Of a stretch of 41,954 bases of DNA, positions 8,203-16,110 are shown one piece after another. This stretch comes from an uncultured bacterium. GTDB taxonomy: Bacteria; Cyanobacteriota; Vampirovibrionia; Obscuribacterales; Obscuribacteraceae. Made by a program: the position numbers and the translations under genes. The stretch is from contig CAJXZK010000010.1 of assembly GCA_913063055.1 (NCBI GenBank), positions 1 to 41,954 on the forward strand. The letters are read 5' to 3'. The notes beneath the pieces were generated by a model. It had not been told where the DNA came from, searched no databases, and saw nothing but the letters and a program-made list of their open reading frames with translations. How positions within the stretch are numbered: the first letter of the stretch is position 1; each line of letters begins with the position of its first letter.

Positions 8203-8232
8203 TTGCTTGTAATTTCTAGGGCTGGGTAAAAT
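8203..8232 (+). promoter_or_regulatory. Candidate sigma-70 promoter for the 8255 operon
   Basis: TTGCTT (8203-8208), an 18-base spacer and TAAAAT (8227-8232, one mismatch to TATAAT). The -35 element is weak. A start near 8239 would give a short leader holding GGGAG at 8244-8248. It also argues against translation from the ATG at 8231. Confidence 0.4.
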
Positions 8233-8254
8233 GTGCAGAGTTAGGGAGATGGAT

Positions 8255-8812
8255 ATGACTAAAAGACTCTGCTTTGCTGCAATTTTGGCTGGTCTAAAGC
8301 CTGTTCTTGCCGCCGTTTTAATAGCGTTGTTTCCGGCCTTTGTTTGGGCTGAAGATTCAACCCTTCAAAATGGCATTTATTTGGTTTTGCGCGACGCTGA
8401 GAACTCGAAATCGCTTGAGCCTGCCAGTACCAATGAGCGCATTTTGATTGATGATGGTCATTTACTTGAACCAACCCAACCTAACCTGCCGGATAAGCCG
8501 CGATTTGTTGCTCTCAGTACAGATCACTTTATTCCAATAATTCTTGCTCAAAAGCCGACTAAGAAAGTTGATGCACAGGGTAAGAAACAACTACTTTTAG
8601 AATTGGCCAAAGGGCAAGTTGTTCCCCTCGAAACTTTTACTCGTGAAAATTGTGGTCGCTCCGTGGCGATTGTAATTGGTAATCAGGTAGTCACTGTTCA
8701 TAAAGTGAGAGAGCCAATTGTGGGTGGGAAGATGCAAATCACTCGCTGTACTGATAATGGCTGCGACGTTCTCTATACCCAGCTACAAGGGGCTGAGGAT
8801 AAGAGCCGATGA
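8255..8812 (+). CDS. Exported protein with a SecD P1-like domain
   Basis: 185 residues. Signal peptide at about 1-32 (ends 'FPAFVWA', cleavage before EDS), so it is a periplasmic or exported protein. Residues about 128-166 ('TFTRENCGRSVAIVIGN', 'VHKVREPIVGGKMQIT') closely follow the head part of the SecD P1 periplasmic domain, where 'T..N.G+.iAiv.dg.v.s.p.v...i.gG..qIt' is typical. It lacks the membrane helices of SecD. 'KKQLLLELAKGQVVPLETF' just before fits the preceding strands. GGGAG 6 bases before the ATG at 8255 decides the start. It overlaps the next gene by 4 bases (ATGA), so the two are translationally coupled. Confidence 0.68.
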   Translation: MTKRLCFAAILAGLKPVLAAVLIALFPAFVWAEDSTLQNGIYLVLRDAENSKSLEPASTNERILIDDGHLLEPTQPNLPDKPRFVALSTDHFIPIILAQKPTKKVDAQGKKQLLLELAKGQVVPLETFTRENCGRSVAIVIGNQVVTVHKVREPIVGGKMQITRCTDNGCDVLYTQLQGAEDKSR

Positions 8813-9639
8813 AGAAGGCAGCTAGACTATTAGCTTTTTTCTTCGTCAGCTTATTGGCACTGTCTGCCGTTGCCACAGCTATTTTTGTTGTGCAGAATCG
8901 CACTCAATTAGAGCGACTCCTATTAATGATGGCGTCCACCGCCGAGAATGTTAGTGAAGCTTCTTCGGCTAAAGCGCCTCGTATTCTATTTGTCGGCAAT
9001 AGTTTTACTTTCTGTAATATGACACCAAATACAGTGTCTAAGATCGCTGCCAGTTTAACCAAAGAGAGGCCTCTGGTTATGCAGCTAGTTTTTCCAAGCT
9101 ATTCATTAGAGGACCACTATAAAAAGGGGCGTTATCAATCTTTGTTGAGAGAACAAAAGTTTGACTATGTCGTATTTCAGGAGCAATCTCATCGCTCGTT
9201 AACTGGAACAGCCTCGACCATCGAGTATGGACAAAAGATGGCGGAATTAGCTAGGCAAGCTGGTGCCAAAGTTTTTCTCTTTGAGATTTGGGCAGATCGA
9301 AACCAGGGTGATGACCAGCGAAGAATTGACTCTAATGCTTTGTTGGTTGCCGATAAGATTGGCGCGCAGTTAGTTAGAATCGGTGATGCTTTCTTTTACA
9401 CCAGGTCGCGCTTCCCTGATATTGAATTGTATGCTGCGGACGGTCATCACCCAAGTCAGTATGGTTCTTATTTGGCAAGCTGTGTCTTATTTCAATCTTT
9501 ATACAAACGTGCGAGCATTGGTGCGCCGGTAAAAGTTGACTGCGACTTTGCCTTTTTCAATAGTCCGGTGATCGTTGTTGCGCCGGAAATTGCTAAAAAA
9601 TTGCAAACGATAGCAGGCTTCATCTCACAATCTCAGTAA
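8809..9639 (+). CDS. Exported SGNH/GDSL-type hydrolase
   Basis: 276 residues. An N-terminal hydrophobic segment (about 4-28) acts as signal or anchor. 'ILFVGNSFTF' holds the block-I serine (Ser65) in the GNSFT form seen in the DUF4886/SGNH group. 'FDYVVFQEQSHRS' fits block III, and 'DGHHPSQYGSY' supplies the catalytic Asp211 and His214 of block V. The expected activity is esterase or deacetylase on envelope or extracellular glycans or lipids; the substrate is not readable. It overlaps the SecD-P1-like gene by 4 bases, and its stop faces kinase A across 54 bases. Confidence 0.83.
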   Translation: MKKAARLLAFFFVSLLALSAVATAIFVVQNRTQLERLLLMMASTAENVSEASSAKAPRILFVGNSFTFCNMTPNTVSKIAASLTKERPLVMQLVFPSYSLEDHYKKGRYQSLLREQKFDYVVFQEQSHRSLTGTASTIEYGQKMAELARQAGAKVFLFEIWADRNQGDDQRRIDSNALLVADKIGAQLVRIGDAFFYTRSRFPDIELYAADGHHPSQYGSYLASCVLFQSLYKRASIGAPVKVDCDFAFFNSPVIVVAPEIAKKLQTIAGFISQSQ

Positions 9640-9693
9640 TAATGACTATTTAGAAGCCTGGTGGGCAAGTCCTGGGCTGCTGTCTAATCGTTC

Positions 9694-12045
9694 TTAGAAG
9701 CCCGTTTTCATATCACCTTTGCCAGCGCCTTTTGACTCTAACAACTCAGCGACAGAGCTGACTACTTGTACTTTGTGGCTACCATAGGCTCTTTTCAATT
9801 TCTCAATGGCCTCTTTCGTGACAGGGTTGCCATTTATGTTCAGTCTCTTGAGATTGGGCATACCATAAAGAAGTTCAAGTTTTTTGTCGTCGAGTTCGCA
9901 GTTTTGAAGATTGAGAATGTGAATGTCTTTCATTTTTGCAATCAGGCGCAAATCGTCTTCTGACAGCGGCAGGTCTGGTGAGTCAAGGCTTAGGTCATGA
10001 ATTGTTTCAGAGCCGGCCAAGGCTTGCACCAGTTCGTGAGTGCCTTTGTTGAAGTTGAATGAAATTGAGTGCAACTCTTTTAGACGTTTTAGTTTAGCCA
10101 ATGCGGCTCCGGTAATATCTGTGAAATTGACATTGAGGTCTTCAAGTCTGCTTAAATTATTGAGCTCTGATATAGCCTCATCGTTGACATTTGAAAGTTG
10201 CAGATCTAGCCTGATTAATCCACTTAACTTGCAGATCGGCCCCACTGCATCTTTTACTTTGGCAATGTCTTCTGGGCTGCTTGGCACAGTAAAACAGGCT
10301 AAGTCGTTTGGTCTAAAGCCTTCAATAAGGCTCGGATGTTCAATCATGAATTTGTTGGCGTTGAAGCGAATGCCATATTTAAGTGGCAGAGTAACTGTTC
10401 CTTGTGCGTCAAATGATTTTTCCTCAGCACCGTCGCTATTGATTTTACCTAGTGGTTGATTAGAGGGAAAATGAAAGATTATGCTTTGGCCATCTTTGGA
10501 GAATTCAGAAATATACTTTGGCTGCGACGCTACTTCTGGGAATTCGGAGGATGGAAGTACATGCTCGCCAGAGAAAACTGCATTGACAGTCGGCTTGTTG
10601 CTAGACCCTGTTTTTTGCAGACTTGTCCAATAGTAAAAGACCAAGCTTGAGATGATTAGGGCTGCTACAGCCAGTCCGCTTAAAACAATAGCTGATATAG
10701 AAGTTTGTCTGGCTGTTTCTTCTTCTTTCTCTTTTATGAGAGCGCCGCGATGAGCAAAGCCTTTTGCATAGGCGAGAACTTCTTTGCCGTCTCTTATGCG
10801 CTCCAAATCAAGGGCCAGTTCCTTTGCCGATTGATAGCGATCATCCGGTGATTTTGCTAAACATTTTGCTAGTACCAGATCGACTGCTGGTGGAAATTCA
10901 ATATCGGTGACTTCATCCAAGAAGGGAATATCGGCTTCTTGATGCATCAGCATGATTTCTATGGAAGATTCATTTTCGTATGGAACAAAGCCTGTTAACA
11001 TCTCAAAAAGAGTGCAGCCAATTGAATAAATGTCGGAGCGGGCGTCTACTGCTTCGCCCAGGCTTTGCTCTGGGCTCATATAGAAAGGGCTGCCGAAGAT
11101 ATCACCAGCGACAGTAAGAGCTTGTGTTGTGCTGCGACTGTCTAGTAGCTTCGATATACCAAAGTCTAAAACTTTGACTGCTCTGGCACCGTCGACGGTG
11201 CAGTACATAATATTGCCGGGTTTGAGATCGCGGTGAACGATACCATGTCGATGGGCGTATGCTAAACCATCGAGTACTTCAAGCATAATATCAATTGTTG
11301 TGGCCAGGTCTATGGGCCCATCATCAGCTAGTATTTCTTCAATACTGCGGCCGTTCAGGTAGTCCATTGAGTAGAACGGAATTGAGCCTGCATGTATTCC
11401 TAAATCATAGACCCGCACGAGGGTAGGGTGGCTGAGAGAGGCTAAAATTTTGGCTTCGGCTTTGAAACGCTGCCAGTTTTGTTCGTTAACCAATTCTGGT
11501 GTCAATATTTTCAATGCTAGTCGGCGATGCATTGACAAGTGCTCTACCAGATAGACTGCACCCATTCCGCCGACGCCGATGAGCGAAATAATTTTGAAGC
11601 CACCGATCACTGAGCCCACCGGAATAGTGGCCGGAGTATCAGACTTGTGTGCCGTCGGTACTCTGTTTTTAATGCTTTGGGTAAACTGCCGCCGCTGAGC
11701 TGTGCGAGCAGCGGTAGTGGTTCTGCCCATATGGGGCCGTACATTTTTAGCTGAATTGCCACTGACAGCGCCAGCGCAAGTGCATCTTAGCTCTTTAAAG
11801 AGAAAGGAAGTGAATGAGCCTGCCCGCTTGGTGGTTGGTCGTGACTTGCCGCAATTTTTGCAGATTTGACTTTGGTCGCTAGCTGACTGGGCGCCACTAA
11901 TTCTTTGCCTTGTAGTTGCAGAGCCGGTGTTGCTCGTGACGTTGTGGCATTGGCAATAATTGTGCTGAAAGAAGAATGAGGTAACGGAGCCGGCGCGCTC
12001 AGCCAGAAATGGTTTGCCACAACTTTTACAAACAGTCTCTGTCAT
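9694..12045 (-). CDS. Receptor-like Ser/Thr kinase A (Zn ribbons, kinase, TM, LRR)
   Basis: 783 residues. Two Cys-rich ribbons at the N-terminus: C6xxC9...C31xC33 and C62xxC65...C88xC90, each with an 'AGSxTS' centre. The kinase domain (about 150-420) has GVGGMG (157-162), Lys179, HRDLKPGN (271-278), Asp294 of DFG and 'SPEQ', so it should be active. A membrane helix follows (about 449-473). The outer part has a domain of about 80 residues (PKYISEF...HPSLIEGFRPNDL) and then leucine-rich repeats such as 'LEDLNVNFTDITGAAL'. It should sense something outside and phosphorylate proteins inside. GAGGTGG 3 bases before the ATG sits just before the stop of the upstream DUF1460 gene, 13 bases away: last gene of a run. 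Confidence 0.9.
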   Translation of the reverse strand: MTETVCKSCGKPFLAERAGSVTSFFFQHNYCQCHNVTSNTGSATTRQRISGAQSASDQSQICKNCGKSRPTTKRAGSFTSFLFKELRCTCAGAVSGNSAKNVRPHMGRTTTAARTAQRRQFTQSIKNRVPTAHKSDTPATIPVGSVIGGFKIISLIGVGGMGAVYLVEHLSMHRRLALKILTPELVNEQNWQRFKAEAKILASLSHPTLVRVYDLGIHAGSIPFYSMDYLNGRSIEEILADDGPIDLATTIDIMLEVLDGLAYAHRHGIVHRDLKPGNIMYCTVDGARAVKVLDFGISKLLDSRSTTQALTVAGDIFGSPFYMSPEQSLGEAVDARSDIYSIGCTLFEMLTGFVPYENESSIEIMLMHQEADIPFLDEVTDIEFPPAVDLVLAKCLAKSPDDRYQSAKELALDLERIRDGKEVLAYAKGFAHRGALIKEKEEETARQTSISAIVLSGLAVAALIISSLVFYYWTSLQKTGSSNKPTVNAVFSGEHVLPSSEFPEVASQPKYISEFSKDGQSIIFHFPSNQPLGKINSDGAEEKSFDAQGTVTLPLKYGIRFNANKFMIEHPSLIEGFRPNDLACFTVPSSPEDIAKVKDAVGPICKLSGLIRLDLQLSNVNDEAISELNNLSRLEDLNVNFTDITGAALAKLKRLKELHSISFNFNKGTHELVQALAGSETIHDLSLDSPDLPLSEDDLRLIAKMKDIHILNLQNCELDDKKLELLYGMPNLKRLNINGNPVTKEAIEKLKRAYGSHKVQVVSSVAELLESKGAGKGDMKTGF

Positions 12046-12058
12046 TAGCCACCTCGTC

Positions 12059-12994
12059 TTACAATTCTAGTGGACGAGCAAACATTACACCGGTTAGATT
12101 TTTGGACCAGTGCAATGAGCCGCTAATGGGACCTGATTCGAGAGTGACTTTCATTTTGCTTTTAGACGAGGAGGCATCAATGAAGTGGGCAATGCCGTCA
12201 GCCGTGCGATAGACAAAACCAGTGTGAACTACATCGAGGCCTGCTTGGCTGGTGCATACCGCTACTATATCGCCAGTTTTGAGGAGGGGCTCAACTGCCG
12301 CAATTTTATTCAGCGGTACATATTTTAGGCTGCGACCGTTAATTACCTCTTCGCATTTTTTGATTTTCTCCACTTGCTCTGGTTGGCTAATTAGTCTTCG
12401 ATAGCTAGCTGGATGGGTCGACATAAAGCCAACTTTCTGAGTGAAAGGAACAGCTCCGGGAAGCTGGTCTAAGGGTTTTACAAGGCCCTTCTTAGTGTTG
12501 TCGGCCAGCCAGTCGCTCATATAGTGCAGACGTGTGCTGTAATCGCCTGCGGTGCCGTTGCGATAGCGAATCAAAGCGATCTCAGAGAGCAGAGCTTCTG
12601 GTTTGCGACCGCCTTTCTTCAACATGCGTGCCAGAGCTAAAGTAGTTTCGACGAAGGTAACACAATCAAGACCAAGCAGGTTGACCGAGCACGCCTCTCG
12701 ATCGGGATAAATCTCTAAAGTAGAAGCAACATATGGTGTTCCTTCAAGCTCATGGGTCAGTTTGCCTATTAGTTCTCCCATGGGCAGGGTTTGCCAATTC
12801 TTAGTGGTGGCTTTATTGACCAGGCGATAGAAAACAGTTTTTCCTTTAAACTCAGTGCTATCGATAGTGCTGCCACTGGCTAGTTCTGCCAGGGGCTGCC
12901 GGGCAAGGGTTGGTAGGTCGCTAGCTGCGATGGCAGTAGCTACACTGAGAAATTTGCCGAGAAAGCTGCGGCGTGATTCGGGCCGGCTAGTCAT
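12059..12994 (-). CDS. DUF1460 amidase-like protein, Tat-exported
   Basis: 311 residues. The N-terminus 'ESRRSFLGKFL' is a textbook twin-arginine signal (Arg8, Arg9), so it is exported folded. The body matches the DUF1460 family (NlpC/P60-like fold, N-acetylmuramoyl-L-alanine amidase type): 'LLGLDCVTFVETTLALARML' holds the nucleophile Cys111, and 'DVVHTGFVY' holds His257. 'GTAGDYSTRLHYMSDWL' and 'IAHFIDASSS' are further family blocks. Expected role: peptidoglycan or muropeptide cleavage in the envelope. It lies between the ArsC-family gene (25-base gap) and kinase A (13-base gap) on one strand. Confidence 0.87.
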   Translation of the reverse strand: MTSRPESRRSFLGKFLSVATAIAASDLPTLARQPLAELASGSTIDSTEFKGKTVFYRLVNKATTKNWQTLPMGELIGKLTHELEGTPYVASTLEIYPDREACSVNLLGLDCVTFVETTLALARMLKKGGRKPEALLSEIALIRYRNGTAGDYSTRLHYMSDWLADNTKKGLVKPLDQLPGAVPFTQKVGFMSTHPASYRRLISQPEQVEKIKKCEEVINGRSLKYVPLNKIAAVEPLLKTGDIVAVCTSQAGLDVVHTGFVYRTADGIAHFIDASSSKSKMKVTLESGPISGSLHWSKNLTGVMFARPLEL

Positions 12995-13019
12995 TGCTAT
13001 TAACTTGTCCTGTTGAAAG

Positions 13020-13376
13020 TCAATTCAAGAGTGCTTGTACGTTTTCGGTGGGGCGTCCCAGTATAGCCTTGTCACCTCTAACCACTATTGGTCTCTGAAT
13101 CAAATCTGGATGTTTCGCCATTAGTGCCACCAATTCTTTATCTGAAAGATCGGCCTTGGCTAAGCCCAGCTCTTTATATATCGCTTCGCTGGTGCGCAGC
13201 AGACCACGGGCTGGCATATCCATTTTTTTCAACAGTTCAGTTATTTTGGCCTGGCTCAGGGGCTCGACATAGTAGTTGACCTTGTCAAAGTCTACGCCAG
13301 CTTCTTTCAATAGTTTTGCCATCTCGCGGCACTTTGAGCAGGTTGGTTTCTCGTAGACGGTGAATTTGTCTTTCAT
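13020..13376 (-). CDS. ArsC/Spx-family thioredoxin-fold protein (arsenate-reductase-like)
   Basis: 118 residues, the usual length of ArsC/YffB proteins, and cytoplasmic. 'YEKPTCSKCREM' carries the active Cys13 in a CxxC arrangement. 'MPARGLLRTSEAIYKELGL' and 'RPIVVRGDKAILGRP' match the family's R60 and R94/R107 regions in arsenate reductase. Arsenate reduction with glutathione/glutaredoxin is the classical reaction. With CxxC and no arsR or efflux gene nearby, a general thiol-redox role is equally possible. AAAGGA lies 6 bases before the ATG. It is in a codirectional run between kinase B and the DUF1460 gene. Confidence 0.85.
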   Translation of the reverse strand: MKDKFTVYEKPTCSKCREMAKLLKEAGVDFDKVNYYVEPLSQAKITELLKKMDMPARGLLRTSEAIYKELGLAKADLSDKELVALMAKHPDLIQRPIVVRGDKAILGRPTENVQALLN

Positions 13377-13413
13377 GATTTTTCCTTTTTTTGCTGGCTA
13401 TTTTTCTGGCTGA

Positions 13414-15756
13414 CTATTTTTTTTCATAGAATTCTGGCAGCTTTTGACCGTTCGCTTGCTTAACTGACTGTCTAAATTCGGCCGGGTTTACAGCAATTTT
13501 GAGACGATTGCCGTATTTTTTCATGACCGCTTCGAAGCCTTGCTTGGTGATTTTGCAGCCGCGCGCGTTGATCGATTGTAGATTGGGCATAGAGGCTATT
13601 TCCATTAAGATTTCATCAGTAGCGCTGGTGTTCTCTATGTTTAAAGTGGTTAGATTCGGCAGCGTTTTCATTAGCTTTGCATCGTACATGGTAATAGGCT
13701 TGTCCGGAGTGGATATGTAGAGAGTGTCTAGCTGTTCGCTGCCAGCGATGGTTTCTAGCAGATTGGTAATGTATTTATTCAAGTCATAGTAGATGTAGTT
13801 TAGTTGCTTGAGTATCTTAAAGTTTTTCAGTCCCACAGGCGTCAAATTAGTATTTCTAAGATCGATCCAATCGAGGTTGCTCAGAGCGTTTACTTCTTCT
13901 GCTTCTTCATCGCCAAAATCGCATTCTGTTGCTTCTAGTCGTTTAAGACCGGTAAGCTGTTTTAAGTATGCAAGAGTGTCTCTAAGTTGCTGTCTGTTCT
14001 CGAATCTATATCGTAGTATGTAGCCATACAAGTCATCTGGGCGAAACGATTTTATGATTTCTGGATGGGTTGCACTGTAGCGATTAGTGAAAAAGTATAG
14101 TCTTTTGTCGGCAGGAAATTGTACATTTCCTGAGGCTGGCACTGCGCCAAGCATTTTTCGATTGGTACCGATTAGACCAATTTGCTCTTCTGGAAAGTTG
14201 AATTCGATGGTGCTGCCGTCTTCTGAAAGTTGCGAATAGTAGGTCGGTGTGGCGTTGCTAATGCTGTCGTCTTTTCTTCTGTTCGTCAAACTGCTTGCAA
14301 GCTGGCCCGAATAGGTAATTGTTGCTGCGGCTATGGTCAAGGCCGCTAGCACAATAAGTGAGGTAAGTACTACCATTGCTCGCTTAGAATTGCTCGGTGC
14401 GTCACTGCTACCAATTTCGGAGCGTCTTTGACTGACAGTTTTAAATGGTTTCTTGCCTTCAAAAAAACTGCGAGCGTACTTGTTGTCTTTGATGCGCTCT
14501 AAATCAATTGCTAGTTCTTTTGCCGACTGGTAGCGATCATCTGGATGCTTTGCCAGGCACTTCGCTACAACATATTCAATTGAGTCCGGAAACTTTGTAT
14601 CAGGGTCGACTTCGGCGAGAAGTGGTGGCTCATCTTGCTCATGCATCATGACGATTTCCATCTGGGATGCACCTTCAAATGGAACGTATGAAGTAAGGGC
14701 TTCGAAGAGTGAGCAACCGATTGAGTAGATGTCCGAGCGCGCATCTACATCGGCCCCGATACTTTGCTCCGGGCTCATATAGAAGGGGCTGCCGAAAGTC
14801 TCTCCCACCATAGTAAGGCTTTGATTTTGCCGACCAAGTTGGAGGAATTTAGAAATGCCGAAATCAAGAATCTTCACGACTGTATCGCCGTCAACATTGC
14901 AGACCATGATGTTGCCAGGCTTAATATCTCGGTGAATAATGTCGTTTCGATGAGCATAGGCGAGGCCATCTAAGACCTGCAGAAAGATTTCGATTGCTTC
15001 GTCGAGGTAGAGTGGGCCGTCGTCTATTAGAATCTGTTCTAGAGTGCGACCTTCGAGAAGCTCCATTGAATAGTATGGTAGCGAATGGTCGTGTAAACCT
15101 AGATCGTAGACATTAACCAGGGTGCTGTGGTGCAGTGCGCCTAAGGTCTTTGCCTCTGCCTGGAAACGTTTCCAGGTCTGTTCGTTGACTAGCTCTGGTG
15201 ACAAGACTTTTAGAGCAAAGCGGCGGTGTAAGCCTGTATGCTCGGCTGCATAGACTACTCCCATGCCACCACTGCCGATGATTGATTCTATTTTGAATGT
15301 GCCACCGATTACAGTGCCAAGTTTTAGCGAGGTATTGCTGCTTGCGTTCGGTGATTCTTTTAACTGTTGCTGGCGAGTGTCGTTACGAGTCGATTTGTGC
15401 GTGGAGCGGTATGAGGTATTCGTGCGTTTTGATGCTAGCGGCTTAGGTTCTAAAGCCTTAGCTACTGCAGGCTTAGCTACTTGAGGATTCTTGCATTGGC
15501 AGCGCAAATCTTTGAAGAGAAAGGATGTGAATGAGCCCGAGCGCTCTTTGGCACCGAGGGCCTTGCCGCAACGGGAGCAGACGCTGAGATTCTCGGCCTG
15601 AATTGGTGTTGGCCGTGTTGATTTCGGCGCTGCTGAGCTGAGTGAATCCTGTTTTTGGTCACACTGACAATAGTTGTGCAGGAATAAGTAAGATGTGAAC
15701 GAACCGGCCTTTTCAGCCAGTGGTGGTTTGCCGCAGTTTTTGCAAAGGTCTGACAT
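13414..15756 (-). CDS. Receptor-like Ser/Thr kinase B (Zn ribbons, kinase, TM, LRR)
   Basis: 780 residues, paralogous to kinases A and C along its whole length. Ribbons: C5xxC8...C30xC32 and C60xxC63...C86xC88. Kinase about 150-425: GSGGMG (161-166), Lys183, HRDIKPGN (275-282), Asp298 of DFG and 'SPEQ'. Membrane helix about 459-481. The outer domain begins 'PTYYSQLSEDGSTIEFNFP' and ends 'FRPDDLYGY'; leucine-rich repeats follow ('LDWIDLRNTNLTPVGL', 'LTTLNIENTSATDEIL'). No strong ribosome site is seen before the ATG. Gaps to the ArsC-family gene (37 bases) and onward suggest one transcript with kinase A. Confidence 0.9.
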   Translation of the reverse strand: MSDLCKNCGKPPLAEKAGSFTSYLFLHNYCQCDQKQDSLSSAAPKSTRPTPIQAENLSVCSRCGKALGAKERSGSFTSFLFKDLRCQCKNPQVAKPAVAKALEPKPLASKRTNTSYRSTHKSTRNDTRQQQLKESPNASSNTSLKLGTVIGGTFKIESIIGSGGMGVVYAAEHTGLHRRFALKVLSPELVNEQTWKRFQAEAKTLGALHHSTLVNVYDLGLHDHSLPYYSMELLEGRTLEQILIDDGPLYLDEAIEIFLQVLDGLAYAHRNDIIHRDIKPGNIMVCNVDGDTVVKILDFGISKFLQLGRQNQSLTMVGETFGSPFYMSPEQSIGADVDARSDIYSIGCSLFEALTSYVPFEGASQMEIVMMHEQDEPPLLAEVDPDTKFPDSIEYVVAKCLAKHPDDRYQSAKELAIDLERIKDNKYARSFFEGKKPFKTVSQRRSEIGSSDAPSNSKRAMVVLTSLIVLAALTIAAATITYSGQLASSLTNRRKDDSISNATPTYYSQLSEDGSTIEFNFPEEQIGLIGTNRKMLGAVPASGNVQFPADKRLYFFTNRYSATHPEIIKSFRPDDLYGYILRYRFENRQQLRDTLAYLKQLTGLKRLEATECDFGDEEAEEVNALSNLDWIDLRNTNLTPVGLKNFKILKQLNYIYYDLNKYITNLLETIAGSEQLDTLYISTPDKPITMYDAKLMKTLPNLTTLNIENTSATDEILMEIASMPNLQSINARGCKITKQGFEAVMKKYGNRLKIAVNPAEFRQSVKQANGQKLPEFYEKK

Positions 15757-15804
15757 GATTTAGCTCTGCGCTACAAACTCAATATCTACAGTGACTATTT
15801 GGAG

Positions 15805-16023
15805 CTACCGCCAGATTTCTGGATCGTCGCGCAATAAGTAAGCTTCAACACCAAAGAATACACAAACACTACCAGTGATAAACATTAGTATCGCTGGAAC
15901 TGTGTCGCAAATTAAGTTGGCATCGGGCTTGCAGAATAGAAAGATGGAAAAGGCCAGCCAGCTCAGGCCCATTAAGGTCTGCACTATATACTGTGCTTCT
16001 TTTAGTCCGTGCAGGTAGTTCAA
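15805..16023 (-). CDS. Small two-helix membrane protein
   Basis: 72 residues, not recognised. Two hydrophobic helices, about 13-28 (IVQTLMGLSWLAFSIF) and 41-63 (TVPAILMFITGSVCVFFGVEAYL), with a short loop containing 'CKPDANLICD'. The best start is TTG at 16023, with no obvious ribosome site, so the exact N-terminus is uncertain. It precedes kinase B by 48 bases on the same strand and may be the first gene of that unit. It is not typical of any toxin or holin I can name. Confidence 0.5.
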   Translation of the reverse strand: MNYLHGLKEAQYIVQTLMGLSWLAFSIFLFCKPDANLICDTVPAILMFITGSVCVFFGVEAYLLRDDPEIWR

Positions 16024-16076
16024 TTTACTGTGACCGACCGTTCCTAGCTATCCTGTGATTCTTGACAGTTAGGTCA

Positions 16077-16107
16077 AATATAACACAGAGCTGCTACTGC
16101 TTGGCAA
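16077..16107 (-). promoter_or_regulatory. Candidate promoter before the small membrane protein and kinase run
   Basis: On the minus strand TTGCCA (16107-16102), a 19-base spacer and TATATT (16082-16077) each match the sigma-70 consensus at five of six positions. The spacer is 2 bases longer than ideal. It would drive the 16023-9694 gene run. Confidence 0.35.
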
Positions 16108-16110
16108 GGG

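Noticed and set aside
13020-13376. A full arsenic-resistance operon
   Set aside because: No arsR, arsB/acr3 or arsenate-related gene is near; the ArsC-family gene sits alone between kinase and amidase genes.
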